From NCBI RefSeq assembly GCF_001591665.1, contig NZ_BCVI01000054.1, forward strand, positions 1-64,000: a DNA stretch of 64,000 nt, read 5' to 3'. Positions 18,606 through 25,202 of the stretch are shown here, piece by piece (position 1 is the stretch's first letter; each line of letters starts with the position of its first letter). The stretch comes from Neobacillus soli NBRC 102451 (GTDB lineage Bacteria; Bacillota; Bacilli; Bacillales; Cytobacillaceae). Under the pieces are notes generated by a model. The model had not been told where the DNA came from and ran no database searches. It was given only the letters and a program-made list of their open reading frames with translations. The translations under genes and the position numbers were made by a program.

Positions 18606-18834
18606 GACTGCCTCTATCGGAAAGAAGTTAAATGAATTATGAATTACTGCTATTGCAGAAAAAAGCTGATAAGTTGTCAAAGACAATTGATTACATTCAT
18701 AAAGTGTCTGAGGGTACAGTTGCTTTTCAAAAGAAACGGGCTGTATTTACGATTGAACTGAGACGGCAGTCTCCAATGAAGTTAAAAGGTTGATTACGTT
18801 AAAAACAATGGAGTATGAAACGGTAAAGCATTAA
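18606..18834 (+). pseudogene. Degenerate second copy of the tnsD 3' end
   Basis: Bases 18606-18834 align with 17480-17747 of tnsD: GACTGCCTCTATCGG, TTGCAGAAAAAAGC and AAAAGGTTGATTACGTTAA all recur. There is an internal deletion of roughly 70 bp, an insertion near 18640 and frameshifts, and the closing TATGAAACGGTAA matches the tnsD C-terminus. It cannot encode a protein. It looks like a recombination remnant of another Tn7-like copy. Confidence 0.85.
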
Positions 18835-18866
18835 CAAAAGGGACTTCAATCAGAGTCCCTTTTTGG
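18835..18866 (+). terminator. Terminator after the tnsD remnant
   Basis: AAAGGGACT and AGTCCCTTT form the stem followed by T residues. Confidence 0.75.
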
Positions 18867-19043
18867 CATTTCACTAACAAGATAGAATAGTTTACTATTA
18901 TTTCGGGAAGTCTAAAATTATAGACTACTCAATCAATTTATCTTTTATGGATCAATCTTATAAATAAAAAACAAAATTACCAATGGAAAGTATGAATTAA
19001 CATAACGCTAATAATGAATAATCGAGGAGTTTCTTGATATTTT

Positions 19044-19577
19044 ATGAATAAATTACTTTCAGCTTCGTTTGGGATTACTTTTTTTTCGTTCTTCCTTTTC
19101 GGTATCGGATTATATGCAAATATTTTCATTTTATATGGTTTCGGATTAACTGGTTTTGGGTTGGCATTTGCATTGTTTGGTCTTTTAAATTTGATAAAGC
19201 CTATTATGGTTGCGGGAACTCCCAAATCAAATACAGGTGCCATTTGGTTTCTAGGTTTATCGATAATAGGAATCGGCTCTTTTGCCATTTATAGTTCTTC
19301 TGGTTTCTGGCTTGATTTCCCAGCCTACATCAATAAAAACTATTCTCGCTTGGAAGGTATCCCTTCAAAAATCATATATGAAGAACCTTCATCACGCAGC
19401 GAAATAGAAGGTAAGGTTTTTGTTACAATCAATAATAAAAGGCTATCTCTAGACCCCCCTCCAAAATATTCAGTTCAAAAAATGAAAGGACATCGTTTTG
19501 AGATTAATTATTTGCCAAATACCGACTGGATAATTAGTTATCAAATAGAAGGTCTGACCACTAAAAGTGGTAAATAG
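19044..19577 (+). CDS. Membrane protein of unknown function (Tn7 cargo)
   Basis: This 177-residue protein has three predicted membrane helices (about residues 8-28, 31-52 and 66-88) followed by an external C-terminal domain of about 85 residues rich in beta-type sequence. No family is recognised. The ATG is preceded by a weak site (CGAGGAG lies about 20 bp upstream). A strong terminator follows. Confidence 0.6.
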   Translation: MNKLLSASFGITFFSFFLFGIGLYANIFILYGFGLTGFGLAFALFGLLNLIKPIMVAGTPKSNTGAIWFLGLSIIGIGSFAIYSSSGFWLDFPAYINKNYSRLEGIPSKIIYEEPSSRSEIEGKVFVTINNKRLSLDPPPKYSVQKMKGHRFEINYLPNTDWIISYQIEGLTTKSGK

Positions 19578-19600
19578 TCATTCTGACGGAAAAAGTGAAA

Positions 19601-19640
19601 CAGAAAAGGACCGACATAATCGGTCCTTTTCTGTTGCTAT
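19601..19640 (+). terminator. Terminator after the 177-residue gene
   Basis: CAGAAAAGGACCGA and TCGGTCCTTTTCTG form a long perfect stem. The following 19641-19938 contains no gene. Bases 19640-19755 resemble 10225-10345. Confidence 0.8.
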
Positions 19641-19938
19641 TTTTAATGTTAATTTGATAACAAAAGTGCTGTTAATTGGGTTGTTTTTTTAGATTTTCTT
19701 CCTCTCAACCGAACCCGTTACTGCAAATGTGGGTTTCTTTTAAATTTTTAAAAAAACAACATTAACATTTAACACAGCCTAAATGAAAATATTTTGTGGA
19801 AATTTCTTATCCTTTTTGCAGGAATTTCCATTTATGCATTAAAATTAATATAAACAACAATTTATTCGATTGATGGGCTAGTAGAATTAAAGAAAGAGAA
19901 GCTAGATTGAAAAAAGTGATTATAAACAGGGGGTTAAG

Positions 19939-20091
19939 ATGGATAAGAAGGAACTGATTAAACTCATTTTATTTGTTGTAATGATTTTTGCAATATTTTT
20001 TATTGGTTTGGAAATAAAAAGGCTGGTTGATACATTACAAGGTATTGACTTTAGACTTCAACACATTAATAACTCAATAAGTAATGGATAA
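19939..20091 (+). CDS. 50-residue single-helix membrane protein
   Basis: A short ORF behind a CAGGGGG site starts MDKKELIKLILFVVMIF. It has one membrane helix (residues 7-25) and a polar C-terminal helix rich in Asn and Gln. It lies just inside the far end of the transposon and is followed by a terminator (20130-20160). No family is recognised. Confidence 0.5.
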   Translation: MDKKELIKLILFVVMIFAIFFIGLEIKRLVDTLQGIDFRLQHINNSISNG

Positions 20092-20129
20092 GTAATGTTC
20101 TTTAAAATTGCAAAGGTTCTATATATGCC

Positions 20130-20160
20130 AAAAAGGATGGAAAACGCCATCCTTTTAATA
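20130..20160 (+). terminator. Terminator near the distal transposon end
   Basis: AAAAGGATGG and CCATCCTTTT form the stem. Confidence 0.75.
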
Positions 20161-20226
20161 TTGTCAAAAACAAGTTTAATACATCTTATCTGAACCAGTT
20201 AAAAATGCAATCTTTATCTCCGATTC

Positions 20227-20354
20227 AGTTCCTGACTTTTTTGTACAGTAGAAAATAACACGGTTCCCGACTTTTATTTTTATAAGTAACAAAATTCAAC
20301 GTAAGAATGCGGTTTCTAGGACTTCATAGTTCCCGACTTTTTTGTACGTCAACA
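20227..20354. repeat. Left (distal) transposon end with three spaced TnsB-type boxes
   Basis: Three inverted boxes of the AGTTCC(C/T)GACTTTTTTGT type occur at 20227, 20262 and 20328. The middle one is degenerate (ACTTTTATTT). The terminus is ACGTCAACA. Three spaced sites against four contiguous ones at the other end is the asymmetry known for Tn7L and Tn7R. Confidence 0.88.
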
Positions 20355-20359
20355 TTTAT
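20355..20359. repeat. Right copy of the target duplication (TTTAT)
   Basis: It is identical to 9152-9156 and sits exactly between the distal terminus of the 11.2-kb element and a second transposon terminus at 20360. Confidence 0.85.
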
Positions 20360-20482
20360 TGTTGAAATACAAAAAAGTCGGGAACTGACTTAACAGTATT
20401 TCATCGGCGATGGTTATGTACAAATAGGCTAAGCAAGACTCAATCCAATTTAGGGTTGGGTCTTTTTTTTGATAACATTATC
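20360..20482. mobile_element. Second Tn7-type right end abutting the first element
   Basis: Bases 20360-20386 are identical to the first 27 bp of the right end at 9157. The sequence then continues as at 9244 onward (GACTTAACAGTATTTC..., GCGATGGTTATG) to the same terminator-like hairpin near 20435-20470. Only one box remains, as if boxes 2-4 were lost by recombination between repeats. This marks an older Tn7-like insertion in the same att site. No matching tns genes or clear left end follow. Confidence 0.82.
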
Positions 20483-20575
20483 GGATTCTTTAAACAAACG
20501 TGTTCCGCTAGGTGCCCGTTCTACAAAAGGCATTAGGCCCTCCTTGTCGTAGTAACGTAAAGCATATACAGTGAG
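20470..20575 (-). pseudogene. MerR-family regulator N-terminal fragment
   Basis: The minus strand encodes LTVYALRYYDKEGLMPFV followed by ERAPSGTRLFKESD, the helix-turn-helix segment of a MerR-type regulator. It has no start or C-terminal half. It lies against the second transposon end and next to another gene fragment. Confidence 0.75.
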
Positions 20576-20593
20576 ATTTAATTTTTTCCCTCT

Positions 20594-20776
20594 CCAGTTA
20601 TTATTGGTAATAATGTATGGATTGGGTCAAACGCAACAATACTACCAGGTGTGACAATTGGCGACAACTCTGTTGTTGCGGCAGGAGCGGTTGTCACTAG
20701 GGATGTTCCAGAAAATACTGTTGTTGCAGGAGTGCCAGCAAAAGTTATAAAAGACATTGATAATAATTTAAAGTAA
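20594..20776 (+). pseudogene. Maltose/galactoside O-acetyltransferase C-terminal fragment
   Basis: The frame reads [20 protein letters not shown], then [15 protein letters not shown], then [11 protein letters not shown] and a stop. These are the left-handed hexapeptide repeats and closing motif of Maa/LacA-type acetyltransferases. The N-terminal two thirds are missing. Bases 20777-21290 hold no intact gene. A degenerate TnsB-like box occurs at 21220-21238. Confidence 0.8.
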
Positions 20777-21292
20777 TTACAAGTAATAGTAGAGAAAGGA
20801 GGATATTTCTGTTTCTATTCTTCTGTTTCCCTTTTTTATCCCCAATTTTTGGAGTGCCCCTCTGTTAAAGCAATCATCCTATTGATTGATGGAGAAAGCC
20901 ATTTGTCCTAATGATAGGCAAGAAAAGTAGAAATAGACGGATGTTCTGGACCTACTTCCTCCCCGTGCAATTTCTGACTTTCTAATTCTTCCTTCACTGA
21001 AAATTAGGGTACCAATGAAATTCCTCTTTTCTGTTGTTTTTCTCACTGTATAAACCCTTAGGGTTTCGGTCTTTATTTCAGGTCTCTTCCAACCATTACA
21101 TCATCCTACAATTGCAATGTTTCCTTCCTTTTCTCTTGATTATTCCCCCTATTGAGGGTTATGAGCGAGTGAAAAGGGAAAAACCAACTTTTTATCAAGA
21201 TAATAAAAGAACATTCTAATGTCCCTGACTTTTAATTTCGAGGACCTTTGTTATTGGCTGTTGTGCAGTTAAAAAAATTTAGAATACAATAG

Positions 21293-21321
21293 TTGACAAA
21301 ATCAATTATTGTGAATATCAT
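21293..21321 (+). promoter_or_regulatory. Promoter and probable operator of the MarR gene
   Basis: TTGACA (21293-21298) and TATCAT (21316-21321) are 17 bp apart. The stretch TTGACAAAATCAATTATTGT recurs with the same spacing at 21833 before the acetyltransferase gene, so it probably contains the MarR binding site. Confidence 0.65.
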
Positions 21322-21342
21322 TTACTGTGAGGTGACTGAAAG

Positions 21343-21807
21343 ATGAGATCTATAGAAGCAATTGAGATTAGGGAAATTCTCCAACAATTAGTTCGTGATT
21401 TTGGTTTATTACAGCGTGAAGGTTCAGAATGTTGCGGAATAACAGTTCTGCAAAGTCACATTATATATGAGTTGGATAAAAACCCTCGCATATCTTTGAT
21501 TGATCTGGCTGAGAAATTATCAATGGATACCGGAATGCTAAGTAGGCAAATCAATAAATTGGTGGAATTAGGGTATGTTTCCCGAACGTCTGATCCTAAC
21601 GATAGACGTTATGTCGTCTTATCACTTACTGAAAAAGGGCAAGTAAAAGCAATCGAAATCTCTGATCAAATGATTCAATATATAGGGCAGATATTAGGCC
21701 TAATTTCACCTGATAAAAAGGACCAGGTTATAGATAGCTTACAGATCTTATTGAGTGCCATGAAGAAGAATGAAGGATCTGGACTTGGATGTTGTACCAC
21801 TAAATAA
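21343..21807 (+). CDS. MarR-family transcriptional regulator of the arsenic cluster
   Basis: This 154-residue MarR protein has a winged helix around residues 45-110 (LIDLAEKLSMDTGMLSRQIN, DPNDRRYVVLSLTEKG). It carries Cys pairs at ECCG (about residue 29) and GCCTTK at the C-terminus, possibly a thiol or metalloid sensor. The ATG follows GAGGTGA. It is adjacent to an ArsN1-type acetyltransferase gene with a matching upstream repeat, so it likely controls that gene and itself. The sensing role is inference. Confidence 0.8.
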   Translation: MRSIEAIEIREILQQLVRDFGLLQREGSECCGITVLQSHIIYELDKNPRISLIDLAEKLSMDTGMLSRQINKLVELGYVSRTSDPNDRRYVVLSLTEKGQVKAIEISDQMIQYIGQILGLISPDKKDQVIDSLQILLSAMKKNEGSGLGCCTTK

Positions 21808-21832
21808 ATAGTGGTTTCTTTTTGAATAATAT

Positions 21833-21860
21833 TTGACTTTATCAAGTATTGTTAATAGCA
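21833..21860 (+). promoter_or_regulatory. Promoter/operator repeat before the ArsN1-type gene
   Basis: TTGACTTTATCAAGTATTGT matches the MarR promoter repeat at 21293 at 22 of 28 positions with no gaps. The -10 would fall near TAGCAAT. Confidence 0.6.
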
Positions 21861-21880
21861 ATTATAAGGGGGTATATTCA

Positions 21881-22369
21881 ATGATCATTAGAAAGGTCGA
21901 AAAGAAAGACTTGATGGAAGTCCTTGATATATACAATCAAGGAATAGAGGACAGGATTGCTACACTTGAAATTGGAACGAAAGATCAAGATTATATCCAT
22001 TCTTGGTTTAATCATCATCAAGGAAGATACGTTGGATTAGTTGCACAGAATGAAGAAAGAAAAATCATTGGATGGGCAGCCATAAGTCCTTATAATCCTA
22101 GAGAAGCCTATAAGGGGGTAGGGGAGATTTCGGTCTATATCCATCGGGACTTTAGAGGAAAGGGAGCGGGTCAAAAATTACTGAAACAACTTGAAATAGA
22201 AGCATTGAATCATGATTTTTATAAGTTGGTTTTATTTACTTTCCCATTTAACTTTTTAGGTCAAGGGTTATATAACAAATTGCAGTATCGCCAAGTTGGT
22301 GTATTTAAGAATCAAGGTATTCTTGATGGCGAATTTGTAGATGTTATGGCGATGGAAAAAATATTATAA
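21881..22369 (+). CDS. arsN1: GNAT N-acetyltransferase, arsinothricin-resistance ArsN1 type
   Basis: This 162-residue GNAT enzyme resembles phosphinothricin/arsinothricin acetyltransferases. It has IYNQGIEDRIATLE at the N-terminus, GWAAISPYNPR in the middle, the acetyl-CoA motif RGKGAGQKLL, and VGVFKNQGILDGEFVDV near the end. ArsN1 proteins acetylate the amino group of arsinothricin. The ars context supports that choice over a phosphinothricin substrate. ATG 21881 lies 7 bp after AAGGGGG. A frame open from 21833 would include the promoter repeat and is unlikely. Confidence 0.8.
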   Translation: MIIRKVEKKDLMEVLDIYNQGIEDRIATLEIGTKDQDYIHSWFNHHQGRYVGLVAQNEERKIIGWAAISPYNPREAYKGVGEISVYIHRDFRGKGAGQKLLKQLEIEALNHDFYKLVLFTFPFNFLGQGLYNKLQYRQVGVFKNQGILDGEFVDVMAMEKIL

Positions 22370-22375
22370 AAAAAC

Positions 22376-22443
22376 ACTTGGGAACAGTTCATTTGGACGT
22401 TTTATCAATGCCTATGAGGGGCTAAAAGAGAATGGAAAGTAAG
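22376..22443 (+). other. Short open remnant, not recognised
   Basis: One frame reads LGNSSFGRFINAYEGLKENG and a stop, without a start or ribosome binding site. It may be the 3' end of a lost gene. Nothing else is visible in 22444-22580 except an AT-rich stretch with an imperfect dyad near 22534-22556 that could hold the ArsR operator. Confidence 0.3.
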
Positions 22444-22596
22444 TTTGAAAAGTGTCTTTTACTTTAATACATAAGCAAATAGTTATAGGAAAAAGTGCTG
22501 CAAACAACCATTGAAGAAAAAAACCTTGAAACATATATATAAGTTAATTATTATATAAGCAAGGACTTATTTAAAATAGAAGAGTGAGGTGTGAAA

Positions 22597-22938
22597 TTGA
22601 AAACGACCATTGAAATAGAACAAGTTGCTGTAATACTTAAACTATTGGGAGACAAAACTAGGCTTACCATGATGAAAATTCTTGATGAGGGAGCATGTTG
22701 TGTATGTGAATTTGTTGAGATATTTCAAATGACTCAACCGGCTATAAGCCAACATCTAAGAAGGTTGAAAGATATGGGATTGGTTCAAGAGGAGAAAAAG
22801 GGACAGTGGGTTTTTTACTCAATTAATAAGAATAATGTTTATTATCCATTTGTTACTCAGATTCTTAATCAATTACCTTGCCAAAAAGATAAATTAGAGG
22901 ATTTGGAAAAACGAGGGAAACGGATTTCTTGTTGTTAA
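22597..22938 (+). CDS. arsR: ArsR-family arsenical repressor
   Basis: This small winged-helix repressor releases DNA when As(III) or Sb(III) binds. The metalloid motif lies in the recognition region as GACCVCEF, followed by the helix MTQPAISQHLRRLKDMG. The TTG at 22597 follows GAGGTG at a good distance. A GTG at 22591 is also possible and adds two residues. The C-terminus carries another CC pair. It is the first gene of arsR-arsB-arsC. Confidence 0.92.
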   Translation: MKTTIEIEQVAVILKLLGDKTRLTMMKILDEGACCVCEFVEIFQMTQPAISQHLRRLKDMGLVQEEKKGQWVFYSINKNNVYYPFVTQILNQLPCQKDKLEDLEKRGKRISCC

Positions 22939-22956
22939 AATTGGGAGGTTTACATT

Positions 22957-24255
22957 TTGTCAGGAACACTTATTTTAGCTCTTATTATCTTTATTGCAAC
23001 TCTCATCTTAGTGATATGGCAGCCTAAAGGGTTAAATATTGGTTGGTCAGCTTGTGGAGGAGCTGTTTTAGCTTTATTAGTAGGAGTAGTGGAGTTTAGT
23101 GATGTTTTTGAAGTAATTGACATTACATGGAATGCAACGTTATCTTTCGTCGCAATCATCCTCATTTCATTAATATTAGATGAGATTGGATTATTCGAAT
23201 GGGCAGCATTACATATGGCACGGGTAGCAAAAGGACATGGAATAAAAATGTTTGTCTACATCAGTATTTTAGGTGCAATTGTAGCGGCCTTATTTGCAAA
23301 TGATGGTGCGGCATTAATTCTAACACCCATTGTACTAGCAATGGTACGAAACTTAAAATTTAAAGAACAAATGATATTTCCCTTCATTATGGCAAGTGGA
23401 TTTATAGCTGATACGACGTCACTTCCGTTTATTGTAAGTAACCTAGTAAATATAGTATCTGCAGATTTCTTTGGTATCCGATTTGTGGAATATGCCTCAC
23501 GAATGATAATTCCAAACTTATTTTCACTGATAGCGACGATTTCGGTATTGTTAATTTACTTTAGAAAAAGTATCCCTAGAAATTACGATTTATCAAAATT
23601 AAAGGAACCAAAAGAGGCCATTAAAGACTTAAAAATGTTTCGCTTATCATGGTATATCCTAGGTTTATTGGTAATTGGCTATTTTATTAGCGAATTTATC
23701 GACATACCAGTATCCATTATTGCGGGAACTATTGCTATATTTTTTATTTTTATGGCTAGTCGTAGTGACATTGTTAATACGAAAGCCGTTATTAAAGGTG
23801 CTCCATGGAATATCGTATTTTTCTCGATTGGGATGTATGTAGTTGTATTTGGGTTAAGAAATGCAGGATTAACAGATGTATTAGCAAACGTCATTCAAGC
23901 AGGAGCAGAACAAGGTTTGTTTATTTGCACGATTTCAATGGGATTCATTGCGGCTATCCTGTCTTCGATTATGAATAATATGCCAACAGTGATGATTGAC
24001 GCAATAGCAATTGCCGATACAAATACTTCCGGTGTTATCAGAGAAGCGCTGGTTTATGCAAATGTAATTGGTTCTGATTTAGGGCCAAAAATAACACCAA
24101 TCGGTTCACTAGCTACATTATTATGGCTTCATGTGTTGTCCCAAAAAGGGGTTAAAATTTCATGGGGAACGTATTTTAAAACGGGTATTATTCTTACAAT
24201 TCCAATCCTATTTATTACATTATTAGGTCTTTACCTAACACTTACTCTATTTTAA
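22957..24255 (+). CDS. arsB: Arsenite efflux transporter ArsB
   Basis: This 432-residue integral membrane protein of the ArsB/NhaD (ion transporter) superfamily extrudes arsenite and antimonite. Its length and the pattern of about eleven hydrophobic segments fit ArsB rather than Acr3. Conserved stretches include [17 protein letters not shown] (about residue 110) and [15 protein letters not shown] (about 340). It starts with TTG after GGGAGGT, 19 bp past arsR. Confidence 0.93.
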   Translation: MSGTLILALIIFIATLILVIWQPKGLNIGWSACGGAVLALLVGVVEFSDVFEVIDITWNATLSFVAIILISLILDEIGLFEWAALHMARVAKGHGIKMFVYISILGAIVAALFANDGAALILTPIVLAMVRNLKFKEQMIFPFIMASGFIADTTSLPFIVSNLVNIVSADFFGIRFVEYASRMIIPNLFSLIATISVLLIYFRKSIPRNYDLSKLKEPKEAIKDLKMFRLSWYILGLLVIGYFISEFIDIPVSIIAGTIAIFFIFMASRSDIVNTKAVIKGAPWNIVFFSIGMYVVVFGLRNAGLTDVLANVIQAGAEQGLFICTISMGFIAAILSSIMNNMPTVMIDAIAIADTNTSGVIREALVYANVIGSDLGPKITPIGSLATLLWLHVLSQKGVKISWGTYFKTGIILTIPILFITLLGLYLTLTLF

Positions 24256-24270
24256 AAAAGGAGAATTACT

Positions 24271-24702
24271 GTGACAATAAAGACGATCTACTTCTTGTGT
24301 ACTGGAAATTCTTGCAGAAGCCAAATGGCTGAAGGATGGGCAAAACAACATCTTGGAGATGAATGGAAAGTTAAAAGTGCAGGAATTGAAGCACATGGTT
24401 TAAATCCAAATGCAGTAAAGGCTATGAATGAAGTCGGTATTGATATTTCCAAACAAACATCAGATATCATTGACCCAGAGATATTGAACAATGCAGATTT
24501 AGTGGTGACACTATGCGGTGATGCTGCAGATAAGTGTCCGATGACACCCCCTCATGTAAAAAGAGAACATTGGGGATTTGATGATCCGGCAAAGGCAGAG
24601 GGAACAGAAGAAGAAAAGTGGAAAGTATTTCAACGTGTCCGTGACGAAATTGGTGAACGAATAAAGCTATTTGCTGATACAGGGGATTTATCAGTAAGTT
24701 AA
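24271..24702 (+). CDS. arsC: Thioredoxin-dependent arsenate reductase ArsC
   Basis: ArsC reduces arsenate to arsenite for export by ArsB. The phosphatase-like loop C-x5-R is present as CTGNSCR (Cys about residue 11), and the two relay cysteines lie in [14 protein letters not shown]. The 143-residue length is normal. It starts with GTG behind AAAAGGAG, 15 bp after arsB. Confidence 0.95.
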   Translation: MTIKTIYFLCTGNSCRSQMAEGWAKQHLGDEWKVKSAGIEAHGLNPNAVKAMNEVGIDISKQTSDIIDPEILNNADLVVTLCGDAADKCPMTPPHVKREHWGFDDPAKAEGTEEEKWKVFQRVRDEIGERIKLFADTGDLSVS

Positions 24703-24753
24703 GTCATGAGACATTCTATTACTCAGGGACTTGTTAATTAAAGGAGATGTGTA

Positions 24754-24936
24754 TTATTTAAAAAAGTAGAAATATATGATCCCGCAATGATGATTTCGGC
24801 TGTGCTTTCATTAGTCGGAGTGAAGGGTATAGCTGTCTTTGTCTTAATGCTTTTAGCAGGCATGATTGTCATACTTGGTACTGCTTTAAAACGTAATAAA
24901 GTGAAGGAAGTAGTATCGGATTCTCGAAATATGTAA
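24754..24936 (+). pseudogene. ArsD N-terminal remnant joined to a hydrophobic segment
   Basis: After an AAAGGAG site the frame reads FKKVEIYDPAM, the start of ArsD-type metallochaperones. It lacks a start codon and loses the Cys-containing ArsD body, continuing instead as one long hydrophobic helix (MISAVLSLVGVKGIAVFVLM...) with a basic tail. An internal ATG at 24787 could express a 49-residue membrane peptide. A terminator follows at 24983-25020. Confidence 0.55.
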
Positions 24937-24982
24937 AAATCGATTCTTTTTATTTATTGTAATATGCTATGTATGGAAACAT

Positions 24983-25020
24983 AGGACCTGATCCGAATTC
25001 TTGGATCAGGTCCTTTTTAT
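24983..25020 (+). terminator. Terminator of the ars operon
   Basis: GGACCTGATCC and GGATCAGGTCC are followed by TTTTTATT. Confidence 0.85.
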
Positions 25021-25054
25021 TCTTTTTATTAATACAAACGAAAACATTTTCATT

Positions 25055-25115
25055 TTTACAAATATCAGCATAAATTCACAGGAAAACTTTACAATCGATT
25101 AACACTTAATTAATA
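25055..25115 (+). promoter_or_regulatory. Pho-box-like array upstream of the phosphatase gene
   Basis: TTTACA (25088), TTAACA (25099) and TTAATA (25110) recur with exactly 11-bp spacing. Further copies are TTTACA at 25055 and TTCACA at 25075. Direct TT(A/T)ACA repeats at 11-bp spacing are the known PhoP binding pattern of Bacillus, which fits phosphate-starvation control of a PhoX-type phosphatase. Confidence 0.65.
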
Positions 25116-25202
25116 ATAAAGAATTATTCTTAAACATGTAAGCAATTAATATTCATTGTGTTTGGTAGATAATAGGAAAATATATATCTAGGAGGATATC
25201 AA

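Larger units (their letters stand above)
9157..20354. mobile_element. Complete Tn7-like transposon inserted at attTn7 downstream of glmS
   Basis: The element is 11,198 bp and starts 25 bp after the glmS stop, the classical attTn7 position. The termini are TGTTGA.../...TCAACA. The outer 27 bp of the two ends match at 25 positions in inverted orientation. Flanking TTTAT copies form the target duplication. It encodes TnsA, TnsB, TnsC and a TniQ/TnsD protein in one + strand operon and lacks a recognisable TnsE or any Cas gene. Cargo is small: two short membrane proteins and a helical protein before tnsA, and a lipoprotein, a membrane protein and a 50-residue protein after tnsD. Confidence 0.93.

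Noticed and set aside
18426-18635. 69-codon ORF after the lipoprotein gene
   Set aside because: It crosses a strong terminator hairpin, has low-complexity Phe/Leu/Cys-rich sequence and runs into the tnsD relic.
20908-20998. Minus-strand frame ending HGEEVGPEHPSISTFLAYH
   Set aside because: It is protein-like in appearance but only about 30 codons, without a start site or recognisable family. Too weak to call as a gene fragment.
21034-21219. 61-codon ORF before the MarR gene
   Set aside because: It has no ribosome binding site or homology clue and lies in the fragment-rich scar region.
22534-22556. Imperfect AT-rich dyad as an ArsR operator
   Set aside because: The location is right but the dyad is weak and AT-rich sequence gives such matches by chance. 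Mentioned only within the neighbouring entry.
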